From Rhipidocladum racemiflorum (Eukaryota; Streptophyta; Magnoliopsida; Poales; Poaceae), in assembly GCA_036346355.1 (NCBI GenBank), contig CM070583.1, positions 1,674,001-1,738,000 on the forward strand: 64,000 nt of DNA, given 5' to 3'. Of this stretch, positions 1-11,341 are shown piece after piece. The notes beneath the pieces were generated by a model. It saw only the letters and a list, made by a program, of their open reading frames with translations. It had not been told where the DNA came from and ran no database searches. How positions within the stretch are numbered: the first letter of the stretch is position 1; each line of letters begins with the position of its first letter. The position numbers and the translations under genes are program-made.

Positions 1-622
1 GGGGATGTCGATTCGGGCCACCCATCATTAATGCGCTGGGAAGACACGCCGCCATACCGCTGCCTACATATCCTGCATTTAATGCGCACGTCTCGCATTA
101 AATATCCTTGACCCTTCGCTCTGTAGCCTGACATTACGGGGTTGATTCTTGGGAACTACGCCCAGGAGTGGCTCAACGCCATCTGTCCTCTTGGCGAGCA
201 CCTTTGCCTGTCGCCTGAGGAGTGGCTGAACGCCACTCGCCCCTGGCGAGCACCTTTGCTGTCGCTCGAGGAGTGGCCTGAACGCCACCTGTCCCCTGGG
301 CGAGCACCTTTGCTGGTCGCCCTGAGGAGTGGCCTGAACGCCACCTGTCCCCTTGGCGAGCACCTTCGCTGGTCGCCCTGAGGAGTGGCCTGAACGCCAC
401 CTGTCCCCTTGGCGAGCACCTTCGCTGGTCGCCCTGAGGAGTGGCCTGAACGCCACTGCCCCTTGGCGAGCACCTTCGCTGTCGCCTGAGGAGTGGCTCG
501 AACGCCACTCGCCCTCTTGGCGAGCACCTTTGCCGTCGCCTGAGGAGTGGCTCGAACGCCACTGCCCTTCTGGGCGAGTACTTAAAGCGGCTGCAGGTAC
601 CCCAGCGTTTAATACGCTGACA
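1..622 (-). repeat. 3' LTR of the Tat element (partial, cut by window start)
   Basis: Bases 1-622 match 10727-11341 with many small indels. Read on the minus strand, the LTR begins TGTCAGCG at 622, directly after a purine tract ending GGGGGCTAC. This is the usual PPT/LTR junction of grass Gypsy elements. It contains an eight-unit subrepeat array. Confidence 0.85.
166..585. repeat. Tandem subrepeat array in the LTR U3 (about 8 x 52-56 bp)
   Basis: Units start with AGGAGTGGC, have a core near AACGCCACT, and end with TGGCGAGCACCTT plus a short tail. About eight degenerate units are present, varying from about 50 to 57 bp through small indels. The matching array in the other LTR is at 10886-11300. 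Long open frames over this array only reflect its GC-rich periodicity. Confidence 0.9.
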
Positions 623-637
623 GTAGCCCCCGGGCCC
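623..637 (-). other. Polypurine tract of the Tat element
   Basis: On the minus strand the sequence GGGCCCGGGGGCTAC lies immediately before the LTR start TGTCAGCG at 622. It would prime plus-strand DNA synthesis in this minus-oriented element. Confidence 0.7.
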
Positions 638-880
638 ACCCAGGAGTGTCTTTATTCTTTTCTTCGTCGAACGGTTCAATCTCCCGGGTGGGGCCCATAA
701 ATGCCCACGCACGCCGCGGTCTTTAAAAACTTGCCTCTTTTTCCGGCCCCGAGGTGGATACTGCGGCCGTTTCCGAGGCTTCGTGGGACGTGCCCACTTC
801 CTTGAAAAATGCTTTGATTTTCCCGCATCCGAACTGCCGCGTCTCTTCGACTTTTTCCCGCCAGGCTCTTCCTTGAATTC

Positions 881-890
881 TTATAAATAA
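881..890 (+). promoter_or_regulatory. TATA box of the antisense extra gene
   Basis: TTATAAATAA lies about 90 bases upstream of the ATG at 978 that opens the plus-strand gene carried by the Tat element. The position fits a separate promoter driving this gene opposite to gag-pol. Confidence 0.5.
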
Positions 891-2239
891 GCAGGCGACG
901 GGGGGGGATGTTCCCTTTTTCGCTTCGCCTCTGCTCCTTCCTCGCCTTAGCTTCCCTTCTTCCTTAGCCGATTCTCGATGGCCTCTCCGACTTCGCCCTC
1001 CCTCCTTCAATCGTGGAAGAGAACGCCGCCGCTAGATGCTCCAAGGTGATGCGCGGCGCTCTCCGCATGCGGCCGGATCGTCGCTCCCCACGCCCAGCCC
1101 GGGGAAGTCATCTTCTTCGTCTGGGCGATGATGGCGGGCTTGATCCCGCCCATCTCGGACTTCTACATCGCCGTCCTCAACTTCTACGAAATTCACAACA
1201 TCCACCTTCCGCCTAACTCCATTGTGCTCCTCTCCGTCTTCGCCCACTTCTGTGAGATGTTTATAGGGGTAATGCCCAATCTTCTCCTTTTCCGCTACTT
1301 CTTCTCGCTCCGCGTCAGCCAGGGCTCCAAAGATCTCCGGTGCGCCATCTCGCGACTTAGAGGCGGGGCATTCGCGCGCTACATTCCAATGGAGAACCGA
1401 TCCACCGGAAAATGTGGCGCCACGAATGGTTGTATCGTTGAAGACGACAGCGGCATTGAAGTTCAGGGCTTCCACCGAGCGGTGGGCAAGAATCTGATCA
1501 GGTATCTCCGGTCGCCGACACACCCGAGCTACTTGCAATGTTGGCTCGGGTTGATCGGCTGCGGATAGCAGGGCTGACCGGAGGCATGGTTCTCCGGGAC
1601 TTCGTGTCCCGGAGGATTAGTCCTTTGCGCCGCCGGCACCGCCCAGCTTGGCACTACCTGGGCGTGGACGACGGGACTCGGACGGTTCCAGGAGGTAAGC
1701 TCTTACGCCTTCCTTCTTCATCATCATTCTTTTATTTTTTTTTTTTTTTTTTTTAAACATCGCCTTCTTCTTCTTTTCTTTGCGTCGGTAGTGGGAAAAG
1801 GCGGGCGCCTTGCAGACGCTTCCTGGATGGGGCGGCCCGGGCGATCGGCGGCGTTCGCCCTTCCCGAGGCTGCGCTTCCACTCTGCGACATGCAGCCCTG
1901 GATCGGCGGGGATCGTCAAGGCGATGCCCAAGATGGACGCCATGGGGACGCCCATCATCGTCCATCAAGGGCCCTGATAATCCGCGGCACTCCTGGTGGC
2001 GACCAGGGAGGAACAAGCGCCTGCAAGCGACATTGCCCCCATCGGAACGTCCGGTAGGACCACGACTATCGGGGCGGCCGTCGGCCAGGATCTTCATACG
2101 GCCCCGCCCATCGAGGACTTCCTCACCGGTGCGGGGGCTCTTCATCAACGATCGCGACGCTCGCCTCCGCCATCACCGCTGCAAGCGGTTCATTGGCGCC
2201 GCCCGATCGACCGGCCACGCCTTCCTCCATCGCCACCGC

Positions 2240-2880
2240 CATCAGCCGGCGGTGACCGCCGACGCTACCCGGCGGACCGACCGGCGACCTCGTCGCCACC
2301 ACCACCGCCGTGGCTGATCCGCCGGCCGCGGCGATGGACCACCGGCGCGGCCTCGTCGCCACCGCAACCGCCGGCGGTGACGCGGCCGCGATGGCGGACC
2401 CACAGCGCAGCGTCCTCCGCCGCCACCGGCACCGCTAGTGGCCGACCGCCAAGATCGCGATGGCGGACCACCGGCCAGCGTCCTCCGCCCGCCACGCGCT
2501 GCTAGTGGCCGACCGCCCGGCTGCGCGATGGCGAACCCTCCGCCAAGCATCGCCGCGCCACCGGCACCGCTAGCGGCGACCCGCCAGATCGCTGCGATGG
2601 CGGACCACCGGCGACACCGCTTCGCCGCCACCGCACCGCTAGCGGCGACTCCGCCAGCCGCGATGGCGGACCACCGGGCGTCCTCGCCGCCAAGCACCGC
2701 TAGTGGCGTCCGCCCCGCGATGGCGGACCCACCGGCGCAGCATCCTTCGCCGCCACCGGCACCGCTAGCGGCCGACCCGCCAGCACTGCCAGTGGCGGAC
2801 CCACCGGCGCAGCATCCTCCGCCGCCACCGAGGCCGCCGGTGCCTCGAGGGGGGCTGGTTCTCATTCCGGGAGTGCCTCG
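2240..2880 (+). repeat. Degenerate GC-rich coding repeat (Pro/Ala-rich linker of the aORF)
   Basis: Repeated blocks of the type CCACCGGCACCGCTAGCGGC followed by CGATGGCGGACC encode PPAPLAA/MADPPA-like repeats in one plus frame. The long minus-strand open frames over the same bases are compositional. Confidence 0.7.
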
Positions 2881-3880
2881 GTTTCCGAGGCCTCAGCCCA
2901 GGTACCTGAATCCTTGAAACACACAAAAAGAAGACGGTAAAACTTTTTGACCTTCGAATGGAGCCTTACCTTTGCTTGCTTTTGCTTGTTCCAGGGCACC
3001 CGCTGCAGACCCCCCAGCCGCTCCTGTGGCTGATGACCGGGGGGCTGAGGTAGCGGACGGAGCAGCGGCTGATCCGCCAGGACAAGAAGAAGCCGGCGAT
3101 CAGCACGCAGCCGACCCAGCGGCTGCTGGGCCACAGCCCACTCCGGATCCTCCCGCGGACTCCGTTCCTTCGGCGGACGCAGATGCACTGCTGGCCGCCC
3201 TTGGACAGCTCTACTCCCACACCAGCCACCGCCTTACGTCGAGCAAGCAACGGCTGGCCGACGCCGCCACTGAGATCAGCCGCCTCCGGCAGGAGGTGGC
3301 TAATTTACACGACCGGATGGAAAGGCAGGAGCGGGAGCTGGTGAGCGGGAAGCGAGGGCGCTTCGCTTCGCCGAGCTCATGGAAGAGCTCGAGGCGCAGT
3401 GGACACACCGCATCCAGTCCGAGGCAGACACTCTGCAGATGCTGAGGTACGCCTTTGACCGGATGGAGGATACCTCGCTCCGGGGTTGATGCAGCAGCGC
3501 CATCGAAATGTGCCGTCGCGCTACGCCTCGCTTCGCCGGATTATGCGGACTTCACCGCCCGGCTTCCGCGCCGCCCTGGCGACCGGTCCACCCAGGAAGG
3601 GGCGCAGCGATGGCTGCCATCGCTGCGAGTTCGTTTTAGCGTCTTTGCGCGTCAAGGGCGCCAACTTTGATCCTCTCGCCGCCGTCCGAGATTGAAGGAG
3701 ATCAAGCGAGGCGGAGGCGCGAGTGCGGCAGGCCGACCACGTCATTGCTTTCGGTGGAGATGGCCAACCCTGCGCTGGAGGACGCAGCAGAAGAGGTGGC
3801 ACTGGCGCTGGACGTCGGGCCCCTCGCGGAAGACCCTGCAGCAGCAGCCGCAGTGGCGGACGAGGAGGAAGAAGGATAGG

Positions 3881-4529
3881 ACAACCTAGACCCTTCTCCC
3901 CTTTTTGCCCTTTTAACTTGCTGGCCTGCAACAACTTTTGTAAAGCACTTTTCATGGAATAGACATGACACTTTTTAGACTTATTCAGCAATGTTTAACT
4001 TGTCTTCTTAGCCTTCCACCTTACTGACCGCCAGCATTAACTTGAGTGCTACTGCCCGGCTTAAGGCTTAGAAGGAAAAAAGAAGGGAGTAAAGTATCCC
4101 TTGTGTCCGGGCGATTCTTTTCTCGTTGCCTTACAGTCCTGCAAACAACACGTACCCTTGTGGCCTCCGCGGGGCGGTTCTGATGTAAGGCGTGACAGGC
4201 GTAGGCTTTTGATAGCGATGTTTAAATCGCCCGGCCACGGGGACACCGGAGTGTCATGGACCGTGTCGAGCCGAGTTCAAACCACCGCCCAATTGCCCAA
4301 TCCTGTTCGCCGCGCACTTACATAGTGGTCCCGCCTTTGCCACTGGCGCTCGCGGTGAGCGGACTAGAGTGATCGCTCAACACTTTGCCACAAAACACGA
4401 GAATCGGAAAGGCATGAAGTAATCATAGAAATAATGAACTTAATACTTAATTTCTGAACAACGGCATTCCCCGGCTAGTCGAGCGGCCACAGGCATGATT
4501 CGGCCAAGACGAGGAACAAAACACGAAAC
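3881..4529. other. Non-coding spacer between aORF and integrase
   Basis: The sequence after the aORF stop looks like a 3' untranslated region (T-rich, low GC near 3900-4030). It then runs into the end of the oppositely oriented integrase. I see no other gene or repeat here. Confidence 0.5.
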
Positions 4530-5640
4530 TTACAACCGTTCAAGGGTAGAACTTGCCTTGCAGTTCTCTATATTCTGCGAGTTCGCCTTCCTCCCGCCCT
4601 CGGTGGCCAACCCGACCGCCGGGCCGAGAGGCGAGACCACCTTAAAGGGGCCCTCCCAGTGGGAGACAGTTTGTGCAACCCACCGCGATCGAATCTTTCG
4701 CAAGACCAGGTCGCCTTTGCCCGATGTTCTCTCACCGACCGGGTGGCGTGGTACCTCCCGAGGCTTTGCCGTCTGAAGCGGCGCCAGCAGGTCAGCGCGA
4801 TCCCTGCTTCTTCCAGGAGATTGGCGTCGTCTTGGCGCATCTCTTCCTGATCTTCTTCCGCGAACGCAGACGCTGGCGACCCGAATGTCAATTTGAAGGG
4901 AGGACAGCCTACGCTCCGTAAACCAGAAAGAATGGAGTCTCTCCGTGCCCGTGGGAGTGGTCGGAGTGACCACAAGATCAGCCGGAGTTCTTCAACCCAC
5001 CGCGAGCGCGTTGGTGAAGCCGATCAAACGCCCGAGTCTTGAGGCCCTTCAAAGACTGGTGCATTGGCTCGCTCAACTTGGCCGTTGCTTCTTGGATGGG
5101 CAGCGGAGGCAAAGCAGACCTTCGTGCCCATTTCTTCGCAAAGTCCGTAAAAGCGGCGCCAGTGAACTGGCGCCATTAGCCGGTGATGATACGGTTGGCG
5201 ACCCGAAGCGGCGAAGATCCCTCGCATGAACTTGACCAGCGGCTGCGGTAATGGTTCTCACGGCTTCGGCTTCCACCCACTTGGTGATCTTGTCTCTGGC
5301 GACGATCAGATGCGTGTAGGCTCCTGTGGCCCGCGGGAACGGACCAGATATCCACCTGCATCGCGAAGGGCCATGAGAGCGGGATGGTTTGCGAAGCTTG
5401 GGCTGGTTGGTGGATTTGCTTGGCGTGGAATCGGCACGCCTCGCACCTCCTCACCGGCTCGCAAGCATCCTGGAGGGCGGTTGGCCAATAGAACCCGTGG
5501 CGGAAAGCTTTTCCCACCAGGTTCCGACCGGAAAAATGGCTCCCGACACGCCTCCATGGATATCGAAAGCAAATGCTTCCCTCTTCCCGAGTGATGCACT
5601 TCGTAAGAACTCCGCTTTCCACCCCTGATACAGTCCCCAT
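4530..5640 (-). pseudogene. Integrase region of the Tat element
   Basis: Minus-strand fragments in order are: the zinc-binding part with RRCEACRFHAKQIHQPAQ (about 5590-5490); the core with FAMQVDIWSVP; the final core stretch HPRSNGQVERAN (near 5075); and the C-terminal GKGDLVLRKI and WEGPFKVVSP motifs of the GPY/F region (near 4710-4620). These are hallmarks of Gypsy integrases, which insert the cDNA copy. The pieces lie in different frames and stops intervene, so no functional protein is encoded. Confidence 0.85.
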
Positions 5641-6188
5641 CTACCAGGGTGTAGCGCTTGGCCTTTCGCGCTATCTTCTCGGTGGACGCATCATCGTGGG
5701 GCATACTTGATCCCGCAGTAGGCCAGGATCGGATCCATCCATGTGCCTTCCGGTCAAGCACGGCGACCACAGAGTGATCGTCCGGGTACTCCGCTGGCCA
5801 AGCGTTTCCACCGTGCCACTTTTCCTCCTCGCAGCGTGGTCGGGCGGCGCCACCATCGTCCCCACCGAAAGCGGGGTTGCGATAGGCGTCGCCGCTTTCC
5901 CATCCGGCTGAGGGCTGAAGCGGCATCACCATCCTCCCCACCGAGACGGGGTGAGATGGACGGCCGCGGAAGCCTTTCTTCAAAGACTCCGACCGAACAG
6001 GGCTCTTGTCGAGGCGGTGAGCGAGCTCGTCCGCTTAAATAATTGTCGCGCCGGGTATGTGCGTATACCCTAGCCCTTGAAGTGTCTCTCCATCTTTCTA
6101 ACCTCCGCCAGGTAAGCCGCCATGACGGATCGAAGCAGTGAAGTCCTTCCTTGCCTGGTTGATGACCAAAGAAAGAATCGCCTTTTAA

Positions 6189-6640
6189 TCAGAGGGCGCC
6201 AGTATGCCGATGGCTGCGGCACTGAGCCCACCAAAGCAATCCTTCGTATTCCGCAACATTGTTGGTAGCTTTAAAGTCCAGGACGACTATATATTTGAGG
6301 GGTCCCGGTCGGGGAGACCAGAGGAACCAGCCCAGCGCGCCGAGCCTGAAGGATCCATCAAAGAAGAGCGTCAAGGCGTGGGCACGGGGACTTCCTTATC
6401 TTCCCCATCTGCCGAGTCCATTCAACAATGAAGTCCGCCACCTTTGACTCTTGATAGCGATCACGGGGGCAAATTTGAAGCCAAATTCCCCAGCTCGACA
6501 GACCACTTGGCGTCGACCTTGACTTCACGGTTGTGAAGGATCTCCTGCAGAGGATACGAGGAGACCACAGTGATCTCCCTTCCTTGGAAATAATGTCGCG
6601 GCTTTCTTGATGCCACCAAAGACAAAGATACACCATTTTA
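6189..6640 (-). pseudogene. RNase H region of the Tat element
   Basis: The minus strand at 6374-6230 reads LFFDGSFRLGALGWFLWSP and then KATNNVAEYEGLLWW, the D..E pattern of the Tat-type RNase H domain. Upstream, at 6636-6520, is the linker to the reverse transcriptase, with YYVSKVSHDAETRYPQ in an overlapping frame. It is broken by frameshifts. Confidence 0.75.
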
Positions 6641-6989
6641 CGGGCTGAGGATACCTAGTTTCAGCATCATGCGACACCTTGCTCACATAATAGACCCGGC
6701 CATTGCACACCCTCTCGCTCTGCTACTAGTCTTTGCACTCACCGCCGAGGGGCTTGCCGCTACATAAAGGAGAAGCGGCTCACCAGGCTCGAGGGCGACC
6801 AGACAGAGGCGAGGAGAGATACTTTTTCAGATCTTCAAATGCTGCTTTGGGCCTCAGGAGTCCACTCGAAGGAATTAGTCTTCTTCATCGGCTTGAACAA
6901 TGGGAGACTTTTCTCCCAGTAGGGCTATGAACTCCGAGGAGGCCAGGCGACCAGCTAAGCATCAAGTCTTAAGCCGGACAGTGGCTTCA

Positions 6990-7760
6990 TTCGTTCTATT
7001 GCTTCAATCTTGTCCAGGTTGGCTTCGATCCCGCGGTGGAGACCAGGAAGCCAAGCGACTTTCCGAGATGACACCGAACACGCACTTCTCGGGATTGACT
7101 TTAAGCGGTAGTGCCGGAGGTGGGAGAAAGTTTCCTCGGATCTTCAACCAACCCATCGCCTTAGCTTTTATCACCAAGTCATCAACATATACCTCCAGGT
7201 TCTTCCCAATTTGTGACTTGAATACAATATGCATGGCTCATTGGTATGTGGATCCGGCATTCTTCAACCCAAAGGGCATTCGAACATAACAAAGTACACA
7301 CCAAAAGGGGTTACAAAGGCCGTCTTTTCTTCGTCTTCCTGCGCCATTCTAATCGATGATATCACGAGTAGGCGTCTAGGAAACATAGAGCTTCACATCC
7401 TGTAGTAGAATCGACAACGAGGTCAATCCTTGGCGAGAGGTAAGGGTCCTTAGGGCGAGGCTTTATTGAGGTCGGTGAAGTCTATACACATTCGCCACTT
7501 CCCATTGGACTTCTTCACGAGTGCAGGGTTAGCCACCACTCGGGGTAGGCGGCTTCCCGCACAACTCCGGCTTGCAATAGCTTCTCCACTTCTTCCCGAA
7601 TGGCCTCTTGTCGCTCTGGCGCTGCCTCGGACCTTCTGCGGATCAAGTGCGCTCCAGCGGCGTTAATCGGTGCTCGATCACCTCCTAGGGACCCGGTCAT
7701 TTCGAGATGGTTCCCGAGGCCGAACACATCTAGATTAGACCGGAGGAAGGTGACGAGCAC
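6990..7760 (-). pseudogene. Reverse transcriptase region of the Tat element
   Basis: At 7760-7520 (minus) the frame ends APERQEAIREEVEKLLQAGV plus VREAAYPEWW, the start of the Gypsy RT domain. At 7234-7160 it reads VFKSQIGKNLEVYVDDLVIK with the catalytic YVDD. Stops and indels lie between the two blocks. Confidence 0.85.
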
Positions 7761-7766
7761 GTCTTC

Positions 7767-8530
7767 CTATTTGGCGCCGAGATCGTGTGCCGATTCTCTG
7801 ACCTTGCCCGAGCCTTCCTCACCCACGGGGACCACCTTCACCTCACCCGAGGACTGGGTGAAGCGCTGGCCTTGGCCAGAGAGCGCTGAGGGGTCTTCGT
7901 GCCACGCGCCGAACAGGCGGCTCAGTAGTCTTGCACTTGCTTCTTGGCGCAAGGCTTCGAGCTTGTCCACCTTTACCACAATTGGGCCCTCGGCCGAGGA
8001 TCTTCATCGGCAAATAAGCATGATGCGTGAATCGCCATAAATTTGACTAGCGGCCGCGGCCAAGCGAGGGCATTGTAAGGGAGGTCGAAGTCGGCGACCT
8101 CGAAGTTGATGAGTTCCGTCAGGAAGTTTTCGCTTCGAGCGTGACGGGCAGCTGGACTTGTCCCGGGGCATTAGGCCCATCCGGGCAATTCCATAAAAGC
8201 GGTCTTGGTATGATTCTTCATAAGGTATTTGGAGTGCTTGATACGCCCAGGCCAAGCCAGCGAGTTGATGGCACTTCCTCCATCAGCGAGTACTCGCCAA
8301 GCTTCGCATTCCTGACCGTAGGGGCGACCACGATCGGGAGATGGTTTGGGCCTGAAGTGTTCGCCGGGTGGTCGGCCCGGACCGAAAGTGATCGATTGAT
8401 CCGACCACTTCAAAGGCCGACTCGTCCCGGCTCTGGCATGGTGGCACACACTGTCTCGGCTCTCGCTTGTACTTGCGAGTTGGAAGAGTAGGTGGCCGAG
8501 CCCCCATGAATGTATCGCCATCGCGTGTGC
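7767..8530 (-). pseudogene. Aspartic protease region of the Tat element
   Basis: The minus strand near 8285-8245 reads VLADGGSAINSLAW. DGGSAIN is the active-site form of Tat proteases, which cut the polyprotein. Downstream fragments FYGIARMGLMP and LRGRRLRPPLQCPRLA match the spacer between protease and RT in such elements. The reading frame changes several times. Confidence 0.7.
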
Positions 8531-9990
8531 TCGGCTTGTTGGAAAGCCGGTGGGGTGTCATCTTCGCCGTCATCATCTTCGCGATCCTTTTCGCGGCGCT
8601 TCTTGAGCCGCTTTTCCACCAACTTGGACACAACCTGGCAATCTTCCAAGTCGTGCCCATTTGTGCGGTGGATGGGGCGATATGGGTTGCCCCTATTGTC
8701 TTCACTTGCGGGAGAAGCGGCGGTCCCTGCGATTGTCTCGCTGGTCGGCGATCTCTCCTTCGCTCCTGATCGTCGCGCCGCTGAGGCTTGGCTTCTGGAT
8801 CGGCCACCAAAACCTCTCGGGCGACGGCCTTCTTGCGCTTCTTCTTTTTGCGGTCGGAGGACTTCGACGCTCCGGCTTCGTCAGGGTTTGAGGGCCCTGC
8901 TGCACCCTTCTGAGCCTCCATTGCCGGGCACACTTGTGAGCCAGGGAGAAAAGCTCGGAAGTGGTAGCGACAGTGCGGGTAGCCATCTTCTCCCGCATCT
9001 TCTGATCCCTAACCCCTCTCCGGAACGCAATGATGACCGACTGCTCAGAGATCCGGGGGATCGTATTGCGGCAATGGCTAAACCGCCGAATAAACCCCTC
9101 AGGACTCCCCTCGTCTGCTCCAAAGCGTGGAGGTCGCCCTCCACACCCGGTTGGCGTAGGAGCCACGAAAGTTGGCTACAAAAATGTCGCCTGATTCCTC
9201 CCACGAGTGTACCGAACCTCGAGGAAGGTTCAGCTGACCAGGAGGCGGGCGAACTGTCGGCGACATCGGGGAAAGTAGTTGGCCATAACTCTATCGACCC
9301 CGGCGGCCGCACCACCGTCGTATAAATCTGCGAGGAATTCTTCAGGGTTGGTGGTGCCGTCATACTTCTCGATGGGCGCGGGGACGAAATCTCTCTGCCA
9401 CGCCGATTAGGCGTGACGGAGGGAAAACGCTGGCACCCAACATTATATGGGGAGTAGTGTCGCCCACCAGCCACGACCCTGAGATGGGGTCGAGGAGTGC
9501 GAGTCTACACTCTCCCCAGAGTCGGAAGGGGAAGCTCCCTTCTGACTGACCGACAGCGGGGGTTCGGCGCGTCGCTGCGGATGACGCCTCCGAAGAACTT
9601 GACGCAGATCATCTCCCCGCTGGAGCCGCCCCTCGCTGAGGCGTACCCTTAAATCCACGCGGTTCTCCTCCGGCATGGGAGTACTGCGGGAAGATCTGAA
9701 GCTTGTGCACGTCCCCTGTTGCGAGAGGCCGCGGCGATACTCCCTTCCCTTTATCCCGGCTCTGCGGCGGGAGAGGTCGCCAAAGAGCGGCCCGGAAGCC
9801 TGTGCATCCACCATACGAACTCCTTGGCGGAGGACGCCGGAAGCCCCCGGCTGAACTGCCACAGCAACCTGCTGCTGGGCTGAGTCCACTAGACGGGCAA
9901 TGTCCCGGAGCCAAGGGGTGGGTGGGTGTCGCCCGTCGATTGGGCCAGGAGGATGATCCAGAGCAACCGGGCCGCATGAAGGCTTTGCAT
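8410..9990 (-). pseudogene. Gag region of the Tat element
   Basis: The minus strand at 9166-8935 encodes a retrotransposon gag core: ESLRGFIRRFSECRN-like residues (here EGFIRRFSHCRNTIPRISEQ), then FRRGVRDQKMREKMATRTVA and SELFSLAHKCA. The C-terminal part near 8650-8600 has a MEDCQVVSKLVEKRLKKR stretch typical of Tat gag. The N-terminal part up to about 9990 is rich in Arg, Ser and Gln. It is broken by frameshifts. Confidence 0.75.
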
Positions 9991-10129
9991 TGGGGTATCT
10001 TCCCCCAACAGCAAGCGCCGTTGGACCGGCTGAGCTCCTGGCTTGGATGTGACTCGCGCCCCTCCCGCCGTAGAAGGACCCGGCTGACCCGACTCCCTTA
10101 CCGGGAGCCGAGATCGGCCGCGCCGCTTT

Positions 10130-10145
10130 CCTCGGAGGGCGCTAC
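10130..10145 (-). other. Possible primer binding site of the Tat element
   Basis: The minus strand immediately inside the 5' LTR reads GTAGCGCCCTCCGAGG. This resembles the TGGCGCCCACCGTGGGG-type sequence that follows the LTR in related grass elements. The match to a tRNA is not certain and the site looks mutated. Confidence 0.35.
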
Positions 10146-11341
10146 TGGGCGATGAGATTCCGCCATACCGGATGATCTTGGATTCTTGCTAACTCCTCAA
10201 AAAGGAATGGAAGAAGCAGGAACGATCTAACCACTAAGCCCCTACAGCGCGCCCTTTGCCGGCTTGGCCAGCAGCACCCTAAGATTGGGTGCTTGAGAGA
10301 TTCGGGCCCAGGGCTTTTGTGGTAACCGCTCCAGAGACAGGAAGAACGGGATGTTGGGAGCAAGCAAGAAGACGGTCGAGTTTACCCAGGTTCGGGCCCT
10401 CCAAAAGGAGTAATGACCCTAGTCATGCTTGGGGGATTCTTCTCAATTCAAGGTTCTTACAAAGGCTGGGAAGACGACCTTCTAAGGTTCCGCCAACCAA
10501 CAAAAAACAACCCTTCTCCCATGCACCCTAACTCCCTTTTATGCTCGGGCTGGCTGAGGCGCATGGGGCTTACAAGCTTGCGTAAAGCAAGCGTCTGACA
10601 CGCTACTCCAGTGCATTTAATGCACCCGTCACACTCTCTTACATCACATTTAATGCCTGTCCTAGCCGACTTAGACTTCGCTTTGGGTCCCGCTGTCATT
10701 ACCTCCCCGCAGTTCGCCAGAGAGAGGGGATGTCGATTCGGGCCACCCATCATTAATGCGCGCTGGGAAGACACGCCGCCATACCACGCCTACATATCCT
10801 GCATTTAATGCGCCGTCTCGCATTAAATATCCTTGACCCTTCGCCTGTAGCCTGATTACGGGGTTGATTCTTGGGAACTACGCCCAGGAGTGGCACGAAC
10901 GCCATCATCATCCTCTTGGCGAGCACCTTTGTGGTCGCCCTGAGGAGTGGCCTGAACGCCACTCGCCCCTGGCGAGCACCTTTCTTGGTCGCTTCAGGAG
11001 TGGCTCAACGCCACTGTCCCCTGGCGAGCACCTTTGCCGGTCGCCGAGGAGTGGCTCGAACGCCACTGTCCCCTTGGCGAGCACCTTCGCTGTCGCCTGA
11101 GGAGTGGCTCGAACGCCACTGTCCCCTTAGCGAGCACCTTCGCTGTCGCCGAGGAGTGGCTCGAACGCCACTGTCCTCTTGGCGAGCACCTTTCTTTGGT
11201 CATACGAGGAGTGGCTCGAACGCCACTCGCCCTCTTGGCGAGCACCTTTCTTTGGTCGCCTGAGGAGTGGTCAACGCCACCGCCCTTCCTGGGCGAGTAC
11301 TTAAGGCGGCTGCGTGGGTACCCCGTTTAATCTGGCCGACA
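10146..11341 (-). repeat. 5' LTR of the Tat element
   Basis: The LTR runs from TGGGCG (10146) to CCGACA (11341), so it is bounded by TG...CA. It matches 1-622 over its U3 part. On the minus strand, a TATA-like CATAAAAGGG sits at 10536-10545. Downstream of it, AACCTGGGTAAACTCG near 10380-10395 resembles the R/U5 region of grass Gypsy LTRs. The inner boundary is inferred from the TG and from the putative PBS. Confidence 0.7.
10886..11300. repeat. Tandem subrepeat array in the 5' LTR U3
   Basis: About eight degenerate 50-57-bp units are present with the same AGGAGTGGC...TGGCGAGCACCTT pattern as the array at 166-585. The copy number is the same but the internal indels differ. Confidence 0.85.

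Larger units (their letters stand above)
880..3880 (+). pseudogene. Antisense extra gene (aORF) of the Tat element, 'putative gypsy type transposon' domain (PF04195-like)
   Basis: A plus-strand gene runs opposite to gag-pol between integrase and the 3' LTR. A TATA box at 882 precedes an ATG at 978. At about 1128-1290 the frame reads DFYIAVLNFYEIHNIHLPPN, then FAHFCEMFIGVMPNLLLFRYFF, the signature of the PF04195 family ('putative gypsy type transposon'). Next comes a long Pro/Ala-rich segment (about 2000-2900), and then a coiled-coil-like stretch near 3240-3350 (SRLRQEVANLHDRMERQERE). The end is acidic, around 3770-3879 (ALEDAAEEVALALDVGPLAED, then a run of E), with a stop at about 3879. Two GT-AG introns can be read: 1695-1791 and 2902-2994. 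Several frameshifts break it. The function of this family is unknown. Confidence 0.75.
1..11341 (-). mobile_element. Ty3/Gypsy retrotransposon, Tat lineage (RIRE2/Grande type), degenerate
   Basis: On the minus strand the order is LTR (10146-11341), gag, protease, reverse transcriptase, RNase H, integrase, then a long region with a plus-strand gene, a polypurine tract and the second LTR (ending at 622 and cut by the window start). Gag-PR-RT-RH-IN is the Gypsy order. An antisense extra gene between integrase and the 3' LTR is known from the grass Tat elements, which is the basis for the lineage call. All coding parts carry stops and frameshifts, so the copy is inactive. The outer edge at 11341 ends in CA and abuts the protease-coding region of another Gypsy element. 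The left edge and its TSD lie outside the window. Confidence 0.85.

Noticed and set aside
79..712. Long overlapping open frames on both strands over the LTR subrepeats
   Set aside because: They follow the 50-57-bp GC-rich repeat and have no domain. The same frames recur over the other LTR.
2242..2865. 207-codon minus-strand Gly/Ala-rich frame
   Set aside because: It is the antisense shadow of the Pro/Ala-rich linker of the aORF; the supported coding strand is plus.
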